Notes: generated from the sequence alone by a model not told the origin. 64,000 bases of DNA from Sceloporus undulatus (GCF_019175285.1 NC_056529.1:17575905-17639904); one strand, 5' to 3'. Numbered from the stretch's first letter, positions 1 through 11,650 are shown. Numbers and translations are program-made.

Positions 1-896
1 TTTTCCCAGCAGGTAGGATCAGTCTCATACTTTTCCATGTATAAAGTAGCCTCCTTAAGGGCCATGCGACATCCTATAGTGATTCCTTTAATTTGTCAAT
101 AAAAACAGATGAGATAGTTCTTAAATTTATTTCAGCAAGGAAATTAAGAAAGTGAGAGGGACGAGGCTCTCTTGTATGGCATATAATACTCAGCATTTTC
201 AGCTGATTTCAAGCACCTATGTACTACACCTATGTACCTGGAAAACTCATTGAACTCCATGGACCTTATTTCCAAGTCCTTATATAAGGTTACCTGTTAA
301 AGACGTGCACCTCTGTTAAATACAGTATCTTATTTTAAAACATCAGAAGTTTGGATATTTTAACCAGGGGGAATAGTGGGGAAAACCATGCCCTAGCCGG
401 AGAAATCAATTATTTTATTCATTAATTCAAGAACTTAAAAACTGGTGCATACTTGGAGTTGTCGAAGGCATAAATACTGCGGTGAAGCAGCAACAGTTGG
501 TTGAAATTTAATGAGAGGGGAAACGTAGCTCTTTTGGCAGTCTTTTTGTTGTTGGGATGGCATTGTTCCTTCCAGAAAGCCTTTTCATCATTTACAAATT
601 GTGCAATAGAGGCTCCTGTTACGAAATGTAAATGGAAGGCCTTACGGTTCTCAGCTGTTGTGCAGCAAGGGAAATGTGATGTAATATAGCATATGTTTCC
701 TGAGAAATTGCAGGAGGGAAGAAATTAAAAGCAAAGGGAGCTGGGGTGTGAAGGCTGACACGAGCCATAAGAATGCAGAGCGGTTCTCCAAATACATACA
801 AAGCATAAGAAGAAGGAAAAGGAATAGAGATAACCAACCATTGATCCAATGCCCGTCTATGTGGATCCTCTTTGTTGCTGTTATGTACAGTAGAAC
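1..896. other. 3'-flanking intergenic sequence, no gene seen
   Basis: AT-rich single-copy-looking sequence far downstream of SDR42E1. All open frames are short and unlike any family I know. In human the next gene on this side is PLCG2; I found no exon resembling it. Confidence 0.5.
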
Positions 897-1147
897 AGAG
901 CCAGTGTGGTGTAGTGGTTTGAGTGTTGGACTATGATTCTGGAGACCAGGGTTCAAATCCTCACTCGACTGTGGAAGCCCACTGTGTCACCTTGGAGAAG
1001 TCGCACTCTCTCAGCCTTGGAAAAAGGCAACAGGGAACCCTCTCTGAACAAATCTTGCCAAGAAAACCTTGCGATAGATTCTCCACCTTAGGTTACTGTA
1101 CCTCAGAAATTACTTCAAGACACAACCACAACAACCACCACAACAAT
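897..1147 (+). repeat. tRNA-headed squamate SINE with BovB-like tail
   Basis: The head resembles tRNA promoter boxes (GTGTAGTGGTTTGAG, then GGTTCAAATCC), followed by the conserved body (TCACCTTGGAGAAGTC, TCTTGCCAAGAAAACC) and a tail ending in CAA/CCA repeats. Twenty or so related copies in the window share this plan. Confidence 0.85.
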
Positions 1148-1261
1148 AGGGATGCTCAAAGGGCGGTTGCTTTATTGATCCAAAAAGAGGACCTTTTGAC
1201 TAATAAAACAACCATCCTTTGAACATCATGGTATGTGTCTCCAGTTTGGTCTGTGAGTTTC

Positions 1262-1330
1262 ATTAGACCAGTGGTTCCTAACCATTGGTCTTCCAGATGT
1301 TTTGGACCACAGTTTAGTTGCTCATCTCAG
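1262..1330. repeat. Short hAT-like MITE fragment
   Basis: GACCAGTGGTTCCTAACC and TCCAGATGTTTTGGACCAC resemble one end of the complete element at 41267-41396. Only one end is present. Confidence 0.45.
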
Positions 1331-1940
1331 TCTAGGTGCAGTAAAAATAGGTTGTAATTTTTTAATGTTTTCAATGGTTTAGTATATTTTCCCTCTTAGG
1401 ATTCAGACTCTCAGAGCACAAAGTACAGCCCAGGATGGTATCACAACAGCCCTTGATCTGTGCGCTGGAGAGCTCTAGGGTCTTTTCATGAATTTGTAGT
1501 GCACAGACGCAACACAGTCATCCATGTCTGAAATGTCTACCCAGCAGGAACCATAAAAGAGAGCATGTCCTTGACCATCTGCTCTGCGGACTTCTCTCTT
1601 TTTAAATGTGAATTACCAATGCATTTATTATAATATAATGATGCCTTAATGAGAAACACACCTGAGATCTACTTGGACAGGAACCATATTCTGAATGGGT
1701 TTCCAGATGGTACTGGGATGGAAGGTGCCCAGTGTGTAAAGTATAGAAATGTAACAGTATGTATGCCAAAAGTGGAGAGAAGAGACACTGGCCTATACTG
1801 GGAGATCTCTAGATAATTTGCAGTAAATCAATAAGCATCCAGTGTGTTGATAAAAATTGGGCATCTTCTCCAAAGTGGCTGATAGAAATGCTGTGTGGTT
1901 CCAAAAATTTGCAGAGCCAGCTATCTTGTAAAGACAATGG

Positions 1941-1943
<3 letters not shown>

Positions 1944-2005
<62 letters not shown>
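1944..2005. repeat. (CT)n then (TA)n microsatellite
   Basis: An uninterrupted CT run of about 28 bp passes directly into a TA run of about 34 bp, a compound simple repeat. Confidence 0.97.
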
Positions 2006-2008
<3 letters not shown>

Positions 2009-3685
2009 ATTTAAAGGAGGGTAAAATACTTAGCATGTACAACTTCTATGCAAATCGTGCCTTTACAGGTGCAACTGTAAAATTGCCTTCATGGTTCGTG
2101 CATATATTAATAACATTCATTATAAAGCTTTGAAGTTCAAGGCCTTTGAAGATGTAAAGTGATACATAAATTCAGTGTTCTTGAGCATCTCCTTTCATTT
2201 AAAGAAAAGGTGTATACATTCTCTGTGTGTATGGAAGCAGAAACATACAGCTGCTGGCAAAATAATTTGTTTTCCCCTTCATCTAGAGGTATTGGCAATT
2301 TAATTTGTTTTTTCTGTTATCCAAGGATGAGGGAAGACAGTAACAAGGAATCCTGTTCTCCGAACTGTTCCCATTGGCATACTGCATCCACCATCAGAGG
2401 GAAAATGATATTAATTTTATGCTTGCATACACAGGGAGGACCAAGAGGAAAAGACAGGATCTTGGGGAAGGATTAGTAGGTGACCAGGGGTGAACAACTG
2501 AGACAAGCTCTGGTTTCTCAAAGGAGAAAGCAAGTAGGTCGTTGGTGGATAATGGGACCGAAGAAAATGTGGCCCCAGCCCAATGTGGCCCCCAGGTGCC
2601 TGCAATCCCAAGGTTGCGAGCCTCCCTACCAAAAACAGGGAAAAGGGCATTTTGGTTTGAAAAGTGTTCCAAATTGCCACCAAAATGTGGTAGTTTGAGT
2701 CCTTTCCTCCCATTACCTCTCCATCCTATGTGAAAAATTGCTTATTTTTAGGTTGAATCACAGAACAAAATGTGACGTTCCATCCCTTCCTATTAGGCAA
2801 ATAGGTCTAATGTGGAAGTAGGATGACCCCAACCCAGATGTATAAGATGGAGCTGGTTCATTGACGTGTTTTCAGCAAGGTTGCAAGAAGTAGATGCTCC
2901 CATGCTAAAGAGGTTGACATGCATCTGTGAACAAATCCTTAATCCCCCCGGACAGGGATTTAAGATAAAAGCAATATATTTTTGAAGAGACGCACAACTC
3001 CTTCTTTTCATACTGTTCAGAAAAAGAAACAGTTTCAACTAGTTTTTAAACAATTTAAGCCTGCGCACACGAACACAGTGTGTATCTAAGCAGCAGCATC
3101 GACGAACTCGGTCTCCTTGGATTTTGCTAATTCTGTGACTGATTAAACAGCTGCTTCCAATTCAAGATGAATCTGTCTCCTTATTTAAGGTTTAAAAATA
3201 TCAAAGCCTGCTCTTCGTGGCTTTCAAGGTGTTTGGGGAGAAAGAAAGAATACACTTCAAATGGCAGTGTTTCCTAGTTTTATCAATTTCCACTTGCAGC
3301 TGTGCGCCCAACTTCAATCGCTCTCTTCTGCCTCCCCACTTTTTAAAAACAGATCCTTTCAAACCACGCTCCAGATAATTTATATTTAGCACTAAACAGA
3401 ATGCAGAAATTCGGAAACATTTCTCACAACTACTTGAGTTGAAATAATTGCTATATTCAGGAATATTACCTGAATCCAGGCAAGATGGCCAAAAAGGCTA
3501 AAGGTAAATGAGCTCACACCACAGCAAGAGGAATGTCTTACGTTTTCTGTCCCTCCTCAGAAATGTGGAAGGTGAATGGAGTTGTATTTTACCTCTCCGC
3601 TTTTTTGGCCACCAGTTTCATTTTCTGAAATGAAACTGTTTGCTGGTATCATACAAACAGAATGGCTGGTTCTACCAAATTGTTG
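2006..3685. other. Intergenic sequence, no gene or repeat recognised
   Basis: Several short overlapping frames exist on both strands at 2394-2733, but none has family resemblance or flanking splice signals that agree. The part near 3060-3200 is low in obvious repeats and could be tested for conservation. Confidence 0.4.
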
Positions 3686-3835
3686 TTGATATATAGAGAT
3701 CTTGTAGCACCTTTGAGACTAACTGAAAGAAAGAAATATGCTGCCAATTTCCTTCTTTCAGTTAGTCTCAAAGGTGCTGCAAGATCTCTCTACATACTGA
3801 TGCTACGTACTAACAGGGCTACATCTGTGAATACT
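3686..3835. repeat. Fold-back pair of an interspersed repeat end
   Basis: Left arm GATCTTGTAGCACCTTTGAG and right arm CTCAAAGGTGCTGCAAGATC are inverted copies about 30 bp apart. The same core recurs singly near 36690. Family unassigned. Confidence 0.7.
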
Positions 3836-3837
3836 AC

Positions 3838-3840
<3 letters not shown>

Positions 3841-3881
<41 letters not shown>
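3841..3881. repeat. (GT)n microsatellite
   Basis: About 20 perfect GT units. Confidence 0.97.
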
Positions 3882-3882
<1 letters not shown>

Positions 3883-3988
3883 CTTGGAAATCTTGAAGAA
3901 CAGTTGATAGCCACTTCCCAGGATCAAGAAAATTGATTTTCTGATGCTGCAGTAATTTCCCTAACAAAGCTGGGTGACTAAGGACTAA

Positions 3989-4222
3989 GGGCCCGAAGAG
4001 ACAGGCCAAAAGAAAGCTGCTTTGGGTCACTTTGGAGGTATGCTGTTTAAATGGCACACACATTTTAAGAGGCCAGAAGCTGCGCCAAAGCTGCACTCCA
4101 TTCCTTAGGACTGGAGCGTGGCTTTGGCACTGCTTCCGGGCTCTTAGGATGCATGCATCATTAAATAGCATACCTCCAAAGTGACCCAAAGCAGCTTTCT
4201 TTTGGCCTGCCTCTTTGGGCCC
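3989..4222. mobile_element. Harbinger-type MITE, copy 1 (234 bp)
   Basis: Ends are GGGCCCGAAGAGACAGGCC and GGCCTGCCTCTTTGGGCCC, with inverted arms about 100 bp long meeting near a short centre. TAA flanks both sides (3986-3988 and 4223-4225). A 3-bp TWA duplication with G-rich ends is typical of PIF/Harbinger. No coding capacity. Confidence 0.72.
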
Positions 4223-4225
4223 TAA

Positions 4226-5400
4226 ACCACAAGCAGTCAGATATTGAATTGCAACTAATATCAGTCCTTAAGCTGGTCCAGTCAATGGCGAAGAATGGTT
4301 GCAGTTGCAGTCCAACAGCCGGCAGAGGTCCACACTTGGTTCATCCCAGGTTAAAAACCTATATTAGTCCTACCTAGAGTAGATCTGTTTGAATGGAGAT
4401 GTTAGTCACCACTAACTTAAGTCCCATTTATTTCAATGAATCTACCTAGAGTGTTAGATTTAGCCGTAGACCTGGATGGCATTTTGATTTCACTGTGCTT
4501 CATGGCAAGACACAAAGTGGACAGCCACTGTAAAAAACTAAAATCGTAGCAAGACTTAAGCAAGGGATGGGAGGAGACGAACGGAAAGCCCAGACAGTGA
4601 GTTCGAGTCCCTGCAGTTGCCAGCACCAATGCTTTTCCAGAGTTTAGCAAAATTTCTTTTTTCGGGTGGGATGGCCATCTGGCATGGAGGATTCTCAGAT
4701 TTGAAAGGTCTTCTCCCCACCTCCCAAGTAACTTTTGCAACCTCTGCTTTTCACTCTCCTCTTGAGGCCTTGAGTAACTAACTGGAGTGATCAGAAAGGA
4801 AAGAAACAAATCAGACTTTTCCCAAATAATTGCAAATCTTCGTGCAGAAGCTTTTTACAGGAGACTCTGAGTATGGAATTTAATGTTATCAATATAGAGG
4901 CTCATTCAAAACATAAAACCACGGCTCCCCAGGTTATAAATTTAAAGTCTGTTAGCCATTTCCTCCTGGTGCTATAACGTCGTAGATGCAAGAGTGCGGG
5001 AAGAGCGGCCCATAACTGCTGTTTCACAATCATTCATCGAAATGTTTCAACCCGCATCCCTTTTGGCTCGCACGGCGGAGTCCAAGGTTTCATTTTATTT
5101 CCCCCACACACACATTTTTAGAGAGAACATTACAAGCAAGGGAGCATGAAATAAGCATGGAAGCAGATGTATTTTGCAAGAAGAATGCCAGGAAGAAAAC
5201 TTTGAAGCTGCAAGTTGTTGGAAGAATGATTACTGTTCCCCCCCCCCCATAGGCTTTAAGCAAGGAGCAGGTGCTTTTATAATTAAACAACAACAAAGCC
5301 ATAAACCCTTTGATTCCAGTAAATGTTAGATATTGCATCACTGCAAGTGCCCTTATATATATATATAAAATGCAGCACGGCTTTTACTTTATGTGTTAGT
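4226..5400. other. Intergenic sequence, no gene recognised
   Basis: Contains a C-homopolymer at about 5239-5248 and AT-rich stretches. The 130-residue minus frame at 4417-4809 has no recognisable motif and is judged chance. Confidence 0.4.
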
Positions 5401-5405
5401 AACTC

Positions 5406-5437
<32 letters not shown>

Positions 5438-5463
5438 GGAGGGGGGGGGGGAGGGAGGGAGAG
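5406..5463. repeat. (TA)n(GA)n(G)n compound simple repeat
   Basis: TA units followed by GA units and a G-rich run. Confidence 0.95.
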
Positions 5464-5827
5464 TAAAGATTTACTAAATCATAAAGTAACAGTCCTTCTG
5501 GATGAGATCAAATGCCCATATAGTTCAACATGCTACTTGCCCAACTGGTCACTTACTTGCCCCTTGGAAGCCTAGAAGAAGGTCATGAACACAACAGATA
5601 CCTTCCACTGTAATTCCCCAAAGTTGATGTTTAATGCCACATTGCCTTTGAAATGGAAGATTCTATATCAAAAAGGTGGACTTCAATCTCAAAGATGAAT
5701 CTTTGTGATCACCCGCCAAATGGCCATACATTGTTTCCCACGATACCATGCTTGGGTGGTATCCCATCTTTGGGATGGATTTTAACCCATGCCAAAAGAT
5801 TGAAATGTCACTCCCTAGGGGTTAGTT

Positions 5828-6256
5828 TGGGAGCCACTATGGTTTGAGTGTTAGACTAGGGCTGCATCCACACTGCAGATCTAATCCACTTTGACACCAC
5901 TTTAACTGCCATAGCTCAGTGCTATGGAATCCCTGGAATTGTACTTTTGTGAGACACTTAGCCTCCTCTGTCAGAATGCTCTGGTGTGACAACAAACTAC
6001 AGTTCCCATGGGTCATGGCAGTTAACGTGGTGTCAAGATGGGTTATTTCTACAGTCTGGATGCAGGCTAGGTCTCTGGAGGACCAGGGTTTGAATCCTCA
6101 TTCGGCCATAGAGATCTACTTGATCACCTTGAGCAACTGACATACTCTAAGCCTGAGAAGGAGGCAATGGCAAACCTTCTCTGAACAAATCTTCCCATGA
6201 AAACCCTATGATAGCGTCACCATAAGTCAAAAATGACTTGAAGGCCTACAGCAAGA
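5828..6256 (+). repeat. tRNA-headed SINE split by a MITE
   Basis: Box-A part (CTATGGTTTGAGTGTTAGAC) at 5838-5858 and box-B part (CCAGGGTTTGAATCCTC) at 6082-6098 belong to one SINE separated by the MITE at 5859-6067. The tail ends in CATAAGTCAAAAATGACTTG. Confidence 0.85.
5859..6067. mobile_element. TA-flanked fold-back MITE inside a SINE
   Basis: Ends GGGCTGCATCCACACTGCAG and GGATGCAGGC, inner arms TTGACACCACTTTAACTGCC and GGCAGTTAACGTGGTGTCAA. TA occurs on both sides (5857-5858 and 6068-6069) where the uninterrupted SINE has one TA. This is the window's commonest MITE family; it looks Tc1/mariner-like by the TA duplication, superfamily not proven. Confidence 0.75.
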
Positions 6257-7190
6257 TGCTAAATTGCTGACACAGAGAGGTTTTTAGTAAATGATGTTGT
6301 ACATTTGGTCAATTCCCTTTTGCCTTTGGCCATGTCCTCCTCTGGAATGTATCTCCCAAGAACTTCTCTGAAATTTGAATTCATAGCTTTAAAAGTTTCC
6401 TCATCCTTTGCTGTATTATCACCATGAGTAATAGACTCCCCCATGGATTTATTTAATCTCTCCCCTTTCTATTAAGGTTGGCAGCCATTGCCACCTCTTA
6501 TTAAGGGATGTTACATAATGTAACTGTTCGCAATGTGGCAAAGAACTTTTTATCTGCCCCAGTTGGCATACCATTCAGTTTTACAGAACTAGAGAGCAGG
6601 ACAGGAACTCAAGTGTCATATAATCCATCCCTCTGCCATGAAAAAATCCACAGCTAAAATGGATTACACAGGTTAGATGGCATCTAACCTTGAGAGTTTC
6701 TTTTGGACGACGCTGAGTTCTAAAGTTATGAGAAGTGAAGAAAAAATAATTCTATCCATTTACTTTCTTCATATCATGCACCATTTTATATCTCTCTATT
6801 GCCACTGCTTCTTAGATCTCCAACATCCCTCAACTTTGATAGCTCTCAGCTACCATCCATATAATGTGTGGATTCATGTGGTTGTTTAAAAAGTGTTTAT
6901 TTTTCTAAACTCAGCTGACTTTTCTGTTGATGCCAAGATGAACAAGCAAGAATTCACGAGGAAGGCAATATGTGTTCAGAACATAAAACCACCCTGTGTT
7001 TCAAAATCCTCAATAAGCCATTTTTGTCCTGTTTTCAGATGTTACTTTTGAACTAGGGCCTGAGAAGACTTCTACAATCAAGGCCAGGGATGGACGTTTT
7101 GGAAATACTAGGCCTAGAACAGTCTAGGGTTTCTGGCAATCATGGGGGCAGATGGGCATAAGAAAGAGAAGAACCGAGGGCATCCTAAAG

Positions 7191-7319
7191 CAGGGAAGGG
7201 AATGATATGGCCTTCAAAATGTTTCTAGACTCCAACTCCCAATATTCCCTACCATTGGTTATGTTGACTAAAGCTGATGGGAACATCTGGAGGGCCACAT
7301 CATTCCCATCCCAGCCCTA
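7191..7319. mobile_element. Short fold-back MITE (about 130 bp)
   Basis: Arms GGGAATGATATGGCC and GGCCACATCATTCCC are inverted around CCCAATATTCCCTACCATTG. This plan (vacant, palindromic, CTCCAACTCCC motif) is common in squamate DNA; probably hAT-like. Confidence 0.6.
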
Positions 7320-8008
7320 GTAGACCTGAAGCAAGAGTAAAGTATGTATAGTCCCCTTGGAAATGTCACTTTCCCAACACTTAGAAATGTTATGTCTTTC
7401 AACCACAGCTTCCAAAATCCCATAGCAAGTGTTGATACGCCAGCTGGGGATTCTCGGAGATGTGGTCCATTAAAGTAATGTTTGCAAGCTGTGTGAATCT
7501 CCAGCTCCCAAAAGCCCAAACCAGAATGGCCAAAGATCAAGGATGATGGGAACTGCATCACAATATCTGGAGACCTGTAGGCTGTGTTCACCTCTGATCT
7601 CACTCAGTAGAGTTGGTTCAAAACTTGTTACAAAGGAATTCAAGCATTCCTCTCCATATTGTTATGTTCAAACTGAACCATGGGTAAGATTAATAAAAAA
7701 TTAAACAATCCACTATTTGTCCATCTGTAATAGCACCTAAATCCACTACCAGAGGCACTGGTACTGGTCCCAAAAGTTTACAAATGGTCCTGAACAAGCA
7801 TTGGGGAACAAAAAGAGAACAAGCCATCACTCAGCCTGTTAGACATTTCTTCCAGTTTCTTTTTGCAGAGGATTCTGGAAAGATGGAGGATGTAAGGTCA
7901 GCATAACAGGACAAACCCTCACTGCCTGCTTTCAGGGGTAAAAGAGGATGCATAGCTGTTATATTTTTATTTTAGCACCATCAGAAAGACCCAACAAAGT
8001 CTGTGATG

Positions 8009-9131
8009 TTAGTATCTAGGCATCCTGTTAGAGGCTCTCACTGCACTTGGGAACCATGAAAGAACCACCACCGCAAATAACAGTATCAGTGCTGCATCCC
8101 TAAAGAAACATTTTGCAGTGTACCCAGTCATCTTCTGTCCGTGGCCGTGAGATTTGAACCACTCAACCACTTCGTCGAGGTTGTACCTCTGGGGTTCATA
8201 TCCCAGCTCCCTCTTGGCTTTTTCCAAGCTGAAGTAATGGGTCACACCAGTCTTGTAAACCTCCGTGCGAGTGAGGAGGGGCTGGAAGTTATACAAACGC
8301 CCCACTATGAAATGAACCATTTCGGTAAGAAATGCAAAGAAGTAAATCAGTGAAAGAGGGAGGCGGAGAGAGGGGAATGTGTAGCCCAAGCCTTCCACCA
8401 AAGGCCGAAAAAAATCAAAGTTGTTGACTGGCCTACCATCAGAAATGAAGTAGGCCTGACCAGCTGCTTGATGGTCCTTGCTGGTTCCTAGAGCTTCTGC
8501 AGCTAAAACGTGAGCCTGTACCAGGTTATCTACATGCACAAAGTCTACCCGACTGCCAGGATCTCCGTACACAAACCGAAACCATCCCCGTTCAATGTAG
8601 CTAACAATCCTGGGAAGATGTCTCTGTTCTCCAGGTCCATAGATACCAGCAGGCCTTAAGGCACATGTTCTCAGGACTCCTTGACCTTTCCCAAGTTGCA
8701 TCCCATTCGCTTCCAGAACTTTCATCTCAGCCAAGGCTTTGGTTCTGGAATAATGGTCAGGGTGGAGATGGAGAGGCAAATATGGCAAAGACTCATCCCC
8801 ATTTTCTATGACCTGGCCTCCAAAGACCACATTGTATGTGCTGGTGTAAACAAGCCGTGAGACTCCCATCTTCAGGCAAGCCTGGATGACATTTTCGGTT
8901 CCTTTCACATTCACATCTTCTATACGTTTCCGGTTGAGCTGCTCTCGGCCAGACATCCCGTAAGATGCAATGTGGAAGACGAAGGTCACCCCTCGGAGAG
9001 CCTCTTCTACTTCTGATGTGACGCGAACGTCACCTTGCATGAATCTCACTCCTGTGGGAATCTGTTGGATGGGTGCTGAGACATCAAACAGAATCACATC
9101 CACATCTTTCTTGGAAAGGGCACAACCTAGA
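8009..9131 (-). CDS. SDR42E1: SDR42E1 coding exon 2 (catalytic domain to stop)
   Basis: This exon starts at 9131 after the acceptor CACATTCTAG and continues the Arg codon split by the intron (CG+T), then LGCALSKKDVDVILFDVS. The open frame extends upstream of 9131 to 9232, but those 34 residues have no counterpart in the family and precede the acceptor, so they are intron. The exon encodes the rest of the Rossmann fold, Tyr150/Lys154, the substrate domain and the C-terminal hydrophobic segment, ending at a stop at 8009-8011. Confidence 0.96.
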
Positions 9132-10848
9132 CTAGAATGTGACAGATAAGACATATGGGAGGTCAGGATTCTTATAGAAAGGATGCTGTTTGTTGGATGG
9201 AGGACACCAGTAACAATCTGACATCTGTACAAGAAAAGTGGGAAGGAAGGATTCTAGCAGTCCCTTAAGTTTATTTATACTATAGAAATTATGCAGCTTC
9301 ATACCATTTAAGGTACTGTAGCTTCATCCTATGGAATTCTGCAGTTTAACAAGGTCTTAAGCCTTCTCTGCCAAGAATGTTGGTGCCTCATAAAATGGTA
9401 AATCCCAGGATTTTGTGGGATGGGGCCCTGGCAGGGTCATACCACTTTATTTCTACAGTGTAGACACAACCATTGAAAACTTAGCCTAAATTCTACTGTT
9501 AATCCAAACTACAGTAAACCCTTCTAAACCGCTGGATTTACCTACATGTTGACTCGCCATTCAACAATTGGTTCAGTGGGTCTACACTAGTTGGGACTAA
9601 TCAATAATCCAAGCTTTTGTGACTATATATATATATATATATATTAGAGGCGTAACTAGATTCCTTTTTTCCTGCCTTCTTTCTTGCTTGAAACAGACTA
9701 ATTCATCTATCTCTTTGAAAACTGATGTTTGGCAACCGATATTCCAGATTACTATGGCTATGTTTCTAAAGCAATAGCAAATCTCCTCGGAATAAATATT
9801 TCCAAGAAAATCATATAACAAAGCCTCCATTAGTGGGGCTCAACTTGAAGACAGGCACCAACAACAGTGTTTCTACACTATAAAATTTTGCTTCAGTGCA
9901 TTGCTGGGTGAAATTCAGACCTAATTCAATTCACGTGAAGCCAGATATTTTTGTTAGTTCTGCAATAACGTTAATATGGGTTGAGTATCCCTTATCCAAA
10001 ATGCTTGGGATTAGACATGTTTTGGATTTTGGAGTACTTGCATATACAGTGCGCCCGCGTCATACATGGGTCTGCTTTATGCATCTTTCAGCATACGCTG
10101 GAAGCCGCGCAGGGAGAAGGGGTGAGGGGTGGTGCATCCCATAGGGACGAATGGGGCACGTGCCCATTGTGTGCATGCGCTGCCACACCACTACATGCTT
10201 GAGCCCCATTCATTTAAATGGGGCTTGAGCATAGGTGGTATTTGCTTTACGCAAGGGAGTCCAGAACAGATCCCCCACGTAAAGTAAGGGTGCACTGTAC
10301 ATAATGAGTTATGTGGGTGATGGGACCCATGTTTAAACATGAAATTCATTTGTGCTTCATATACACCTTATATGCATAGCTTGAAGGGAATTTTATACAG
10401 CCTTTTAAATAATTTTGGGCATGAATGTGTGATGTTTGATGTGATGTGATCTGCTTTTATATTTGATGTTTTTAATTTGTCTTTTCTTTTCTACATTGTA
10501 ATTTTATCTATTTCTCTATTTAATTGTTATTATCTTAGAGTGTTAGCCATGGGCAGGCTTTTATATACTCCTTAATTTTACCGACTTTGTACAGCGCTGT
10601 GTATAATTACAGCGCTCTAGAAATAAAGTTTAATAATAACAATAATAATAATGAAACAAAGTTTGTGCACAGCGGACCACCAAAAAGCAAAGATGTAACT
10701 TTCTCAGCCGCCCATGAAAAAAGTTTGGGATTTTAGAGCATTTCGGATAAGGTACTCAATGTCATGCAAAAAGCACTAACCGGAATCCAAAGTAACCACC
10801 TCCTCCTGTGATAAGAACGGTTTCTTTGATGCAATTTTCTTTATCCAT
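8009..10848 (-). CDS. SDR42E1: SDR42E1, extended short-chain dehydrogenase/reductase (two coding exons, 396 aa)
   Basis: Coding exons are 10781-10848 and 8009-9131 on the minus strand; together they give 1191 nt, 396 residues plus stop, close to the 393 residues of human SDR42E1 as I remember it. The N-terminus carries VLITGGGGYFGF, the glycine-rich NAD(P)-binding turn; the catalytic motif is YSRTK (Tyr150, Lys154); HIASYGMSGREQLNR, CALRPAGIYGPGEQRH and FISDGRPVNNF match the 3-beta-HSD/SDR42E family nearly word for word. A hydrophobic stretch near residues 365-385 is a probable C-terminal membrane anchor. The family is steroid-dehydrogenase-like and NAD(P)-dependent; the exact substrate cannot be read from sequence. 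It lies divergent to HSD17B2, as in human. No frameshift or internal stop is present. An AATAAA on the minus strand at 7966-7971 lies only about 40 nt after the stop; a more distal signal is possible. Confidence 0.96.
10047..10297. mobile_element. pogo-type MITE nested in the outer element (251 bp)
   Basis: Ends CAGTGCGCCCGCGTCATAC and GTAAAGTAAGGGTGCACTG, flanked by TA on both sides (10045-10046, 10298-10299). CAGTG termini plus TA duplication fit the pogo/Tigger group. The centre has a short palindrome around ATTTAAAT. Confidence 0.78.
10426..10650 (+). mobile_element. L2/CR1-like LINE 3' end, nested
   Basis: A 225-bp 3' end with TTGTACAGCGCTGTGTATAA, TACAGCGCTCTAGAAATAAA and a TAA-rich tail. 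ATGAA flanks both sides (10421-10425 and 10651-10655), a 5-bp target duplication in the outer element. Confidence 0.75.
10781..10848 (-). CDS. SDR42E1: SDR42E1 coding exon 1 (start codon, dinucleotide-binding loop)
   Basis: The ATG at 10848-10846 opens a 68-nt coding segment for MDKENCIKETVLITGGGGYF followed by GF and two bases of an Arg codon. It ends at a donor (CCG then GTTAGT) at 10780-10775. Human SDR42E1 begins with a similar short exon ending in GYFGFR, so both start and junction agree. The segment is too short for ordinary ORF calling. The leader runs back to a possible acceptor (TTTATAG then GC) at 10884, which suggests a 5' UTR part at 10849-10883 and a further upstream non-coding exon. 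Confidence 0.95.
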
Positions 10849-11339
10849 GTTTTGCCCTCTGTCACTGTCTTAAGCAAACAAGCCTATAAATGAAGAGAAT
10901 TCATTATATAACAATTTATCTGCTGAGCCTATGAATAATAAAGTATGTGTCACACAATTTGTATATTTATTAAAATGCTAATACCGCACCTTGTAGCTAG
11001 GTGTCTGATGGTTTAAGTACACACAATAACAGAGACAATGATAAAAGAATTTAAAGAATGCAAATAGGACCAGATGTGAACAGAAATCTACAAGGGCACT
11101 AAACCAAAGTCAAGGCTTACTTGCAGGGTCCAAAAAGCTTGAGTGAAGATGGACAGGTTTTAATTTGCTGCTGACACGGGGTATGCATTGGTGCCAATTC
11201 GACTTGTATGGTGGGGTGAAATCTGTCTACGGTGCCACAGCAGAGAAGGCCCAATTTAGTTTTGAATGTCTGTTTGGATCCAGACTTCCCAGTGCTAGGT
11301 ATATGAATATATGGATGTATATATAACAATATATAACCA

Positions 11340-11577
11340 ACTCATTTGAGATGTGGTGCTGGAGAGGAGCATTGAAGATGCCATGGATAGCAAAGAAGAC
11401 AAACAAATAGGTCCTAGAACAGATCAAACTGGAATTCTCCTGGGAAGCCAGGATGACCAAACTGAGAGTATTGTACTTTGGAAACTTCGTGAGAAGATAT
11501 GAATCACTAGAAAAGACAATGATGCTAGGAAAGGTAGAGGACAGTAAAAACAGAGGAAGACCACCAGAAGGTTACAC
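11340..11577 (+). mobile_element. BovB/RTE LINE fragment
   Basis: TTTGAGATGTGGTGCTGGAG, then ATGCCATGGATAGCAAAGAA read as FEMWCWR and MPWIAKK, and later KTMMLGKVED, are the C-terminal endpoints of the BovB reverse transcriptase polyprotein. About 240 bp, disrupted. Confidence 0.8.
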
Positions 11578-11586
11578 TTAATATTT

Positions 11587-11650
11587 TTTTAATAATAATA
11601 TTTATTTGTATACCGTCCGGTGGCGAACCAATCTGGGCGGTTGACAACAG
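11587..11650 (-). mobile_element. LINE 3' end, minus orientation
   Basis: AATAATATTTATTTGTATAC followed by CGTCCGGTGGCGAACC, the reverse of a LINE tail of the CCCGCC-type 3' end. Also seen at 13468, 17849 and 46197. Confidence 0.55.

Larger units (their letters stand above)
9978..10760. mobile_element. pogo/Tigger-like MITE, outer element of a nest
   Basis: Starts GGGTTGAGTATCCCTTATCC and ends GGATAAGGTACTCAA, an inverted pair. The interior (TTGGATTTTGGAGTACTTGC, GAAATTCATTTGTGCTTCAT, GAAACAAAGTTTGTG) is a widespread amniote non-autonomous DNA transposon as I remember it. It is split twice: by an element at 10047-10297 and by a LINE end at 10426-10650. Its right end lies about 20 bp from the SDR42E1 exon 1 donor. 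Confidence 0.75.
9132..10780 (-). other. SDR42E1: SDR42E1 intron between coding exons
   Basis: Bounded by GTTAGT donor at 10780 and TTCTAG acceptor at 9132-9137 on the minus strand. It holds a TA microsatellite (9623-9645) and, from about 9978 to 10760, a nested stack of three transposable elements. Confidence 0.9.

Noticed and set aside
897-980. tRNA genes suggested by box-A and box-B-like sequences
   Set aside because: They are repeated SINE heads without a foldable tRNA cloverleaf.
6259-6444. Small minus-strand frame
   Set aside because: No motif, no splice context and no initiation context that stands out.
1-8000. Exons of PLCG2, expected upstream in human order
   Set aside because: No frame with SH2, SH3 or PLC-catalytic likeness; the gene probably lies outside the window.
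8141-8353. 70-residue plus-strand frame at the 3' end of SDR42E1
   Set aside because: It is a shadow of the SDR42E1 coding strand.
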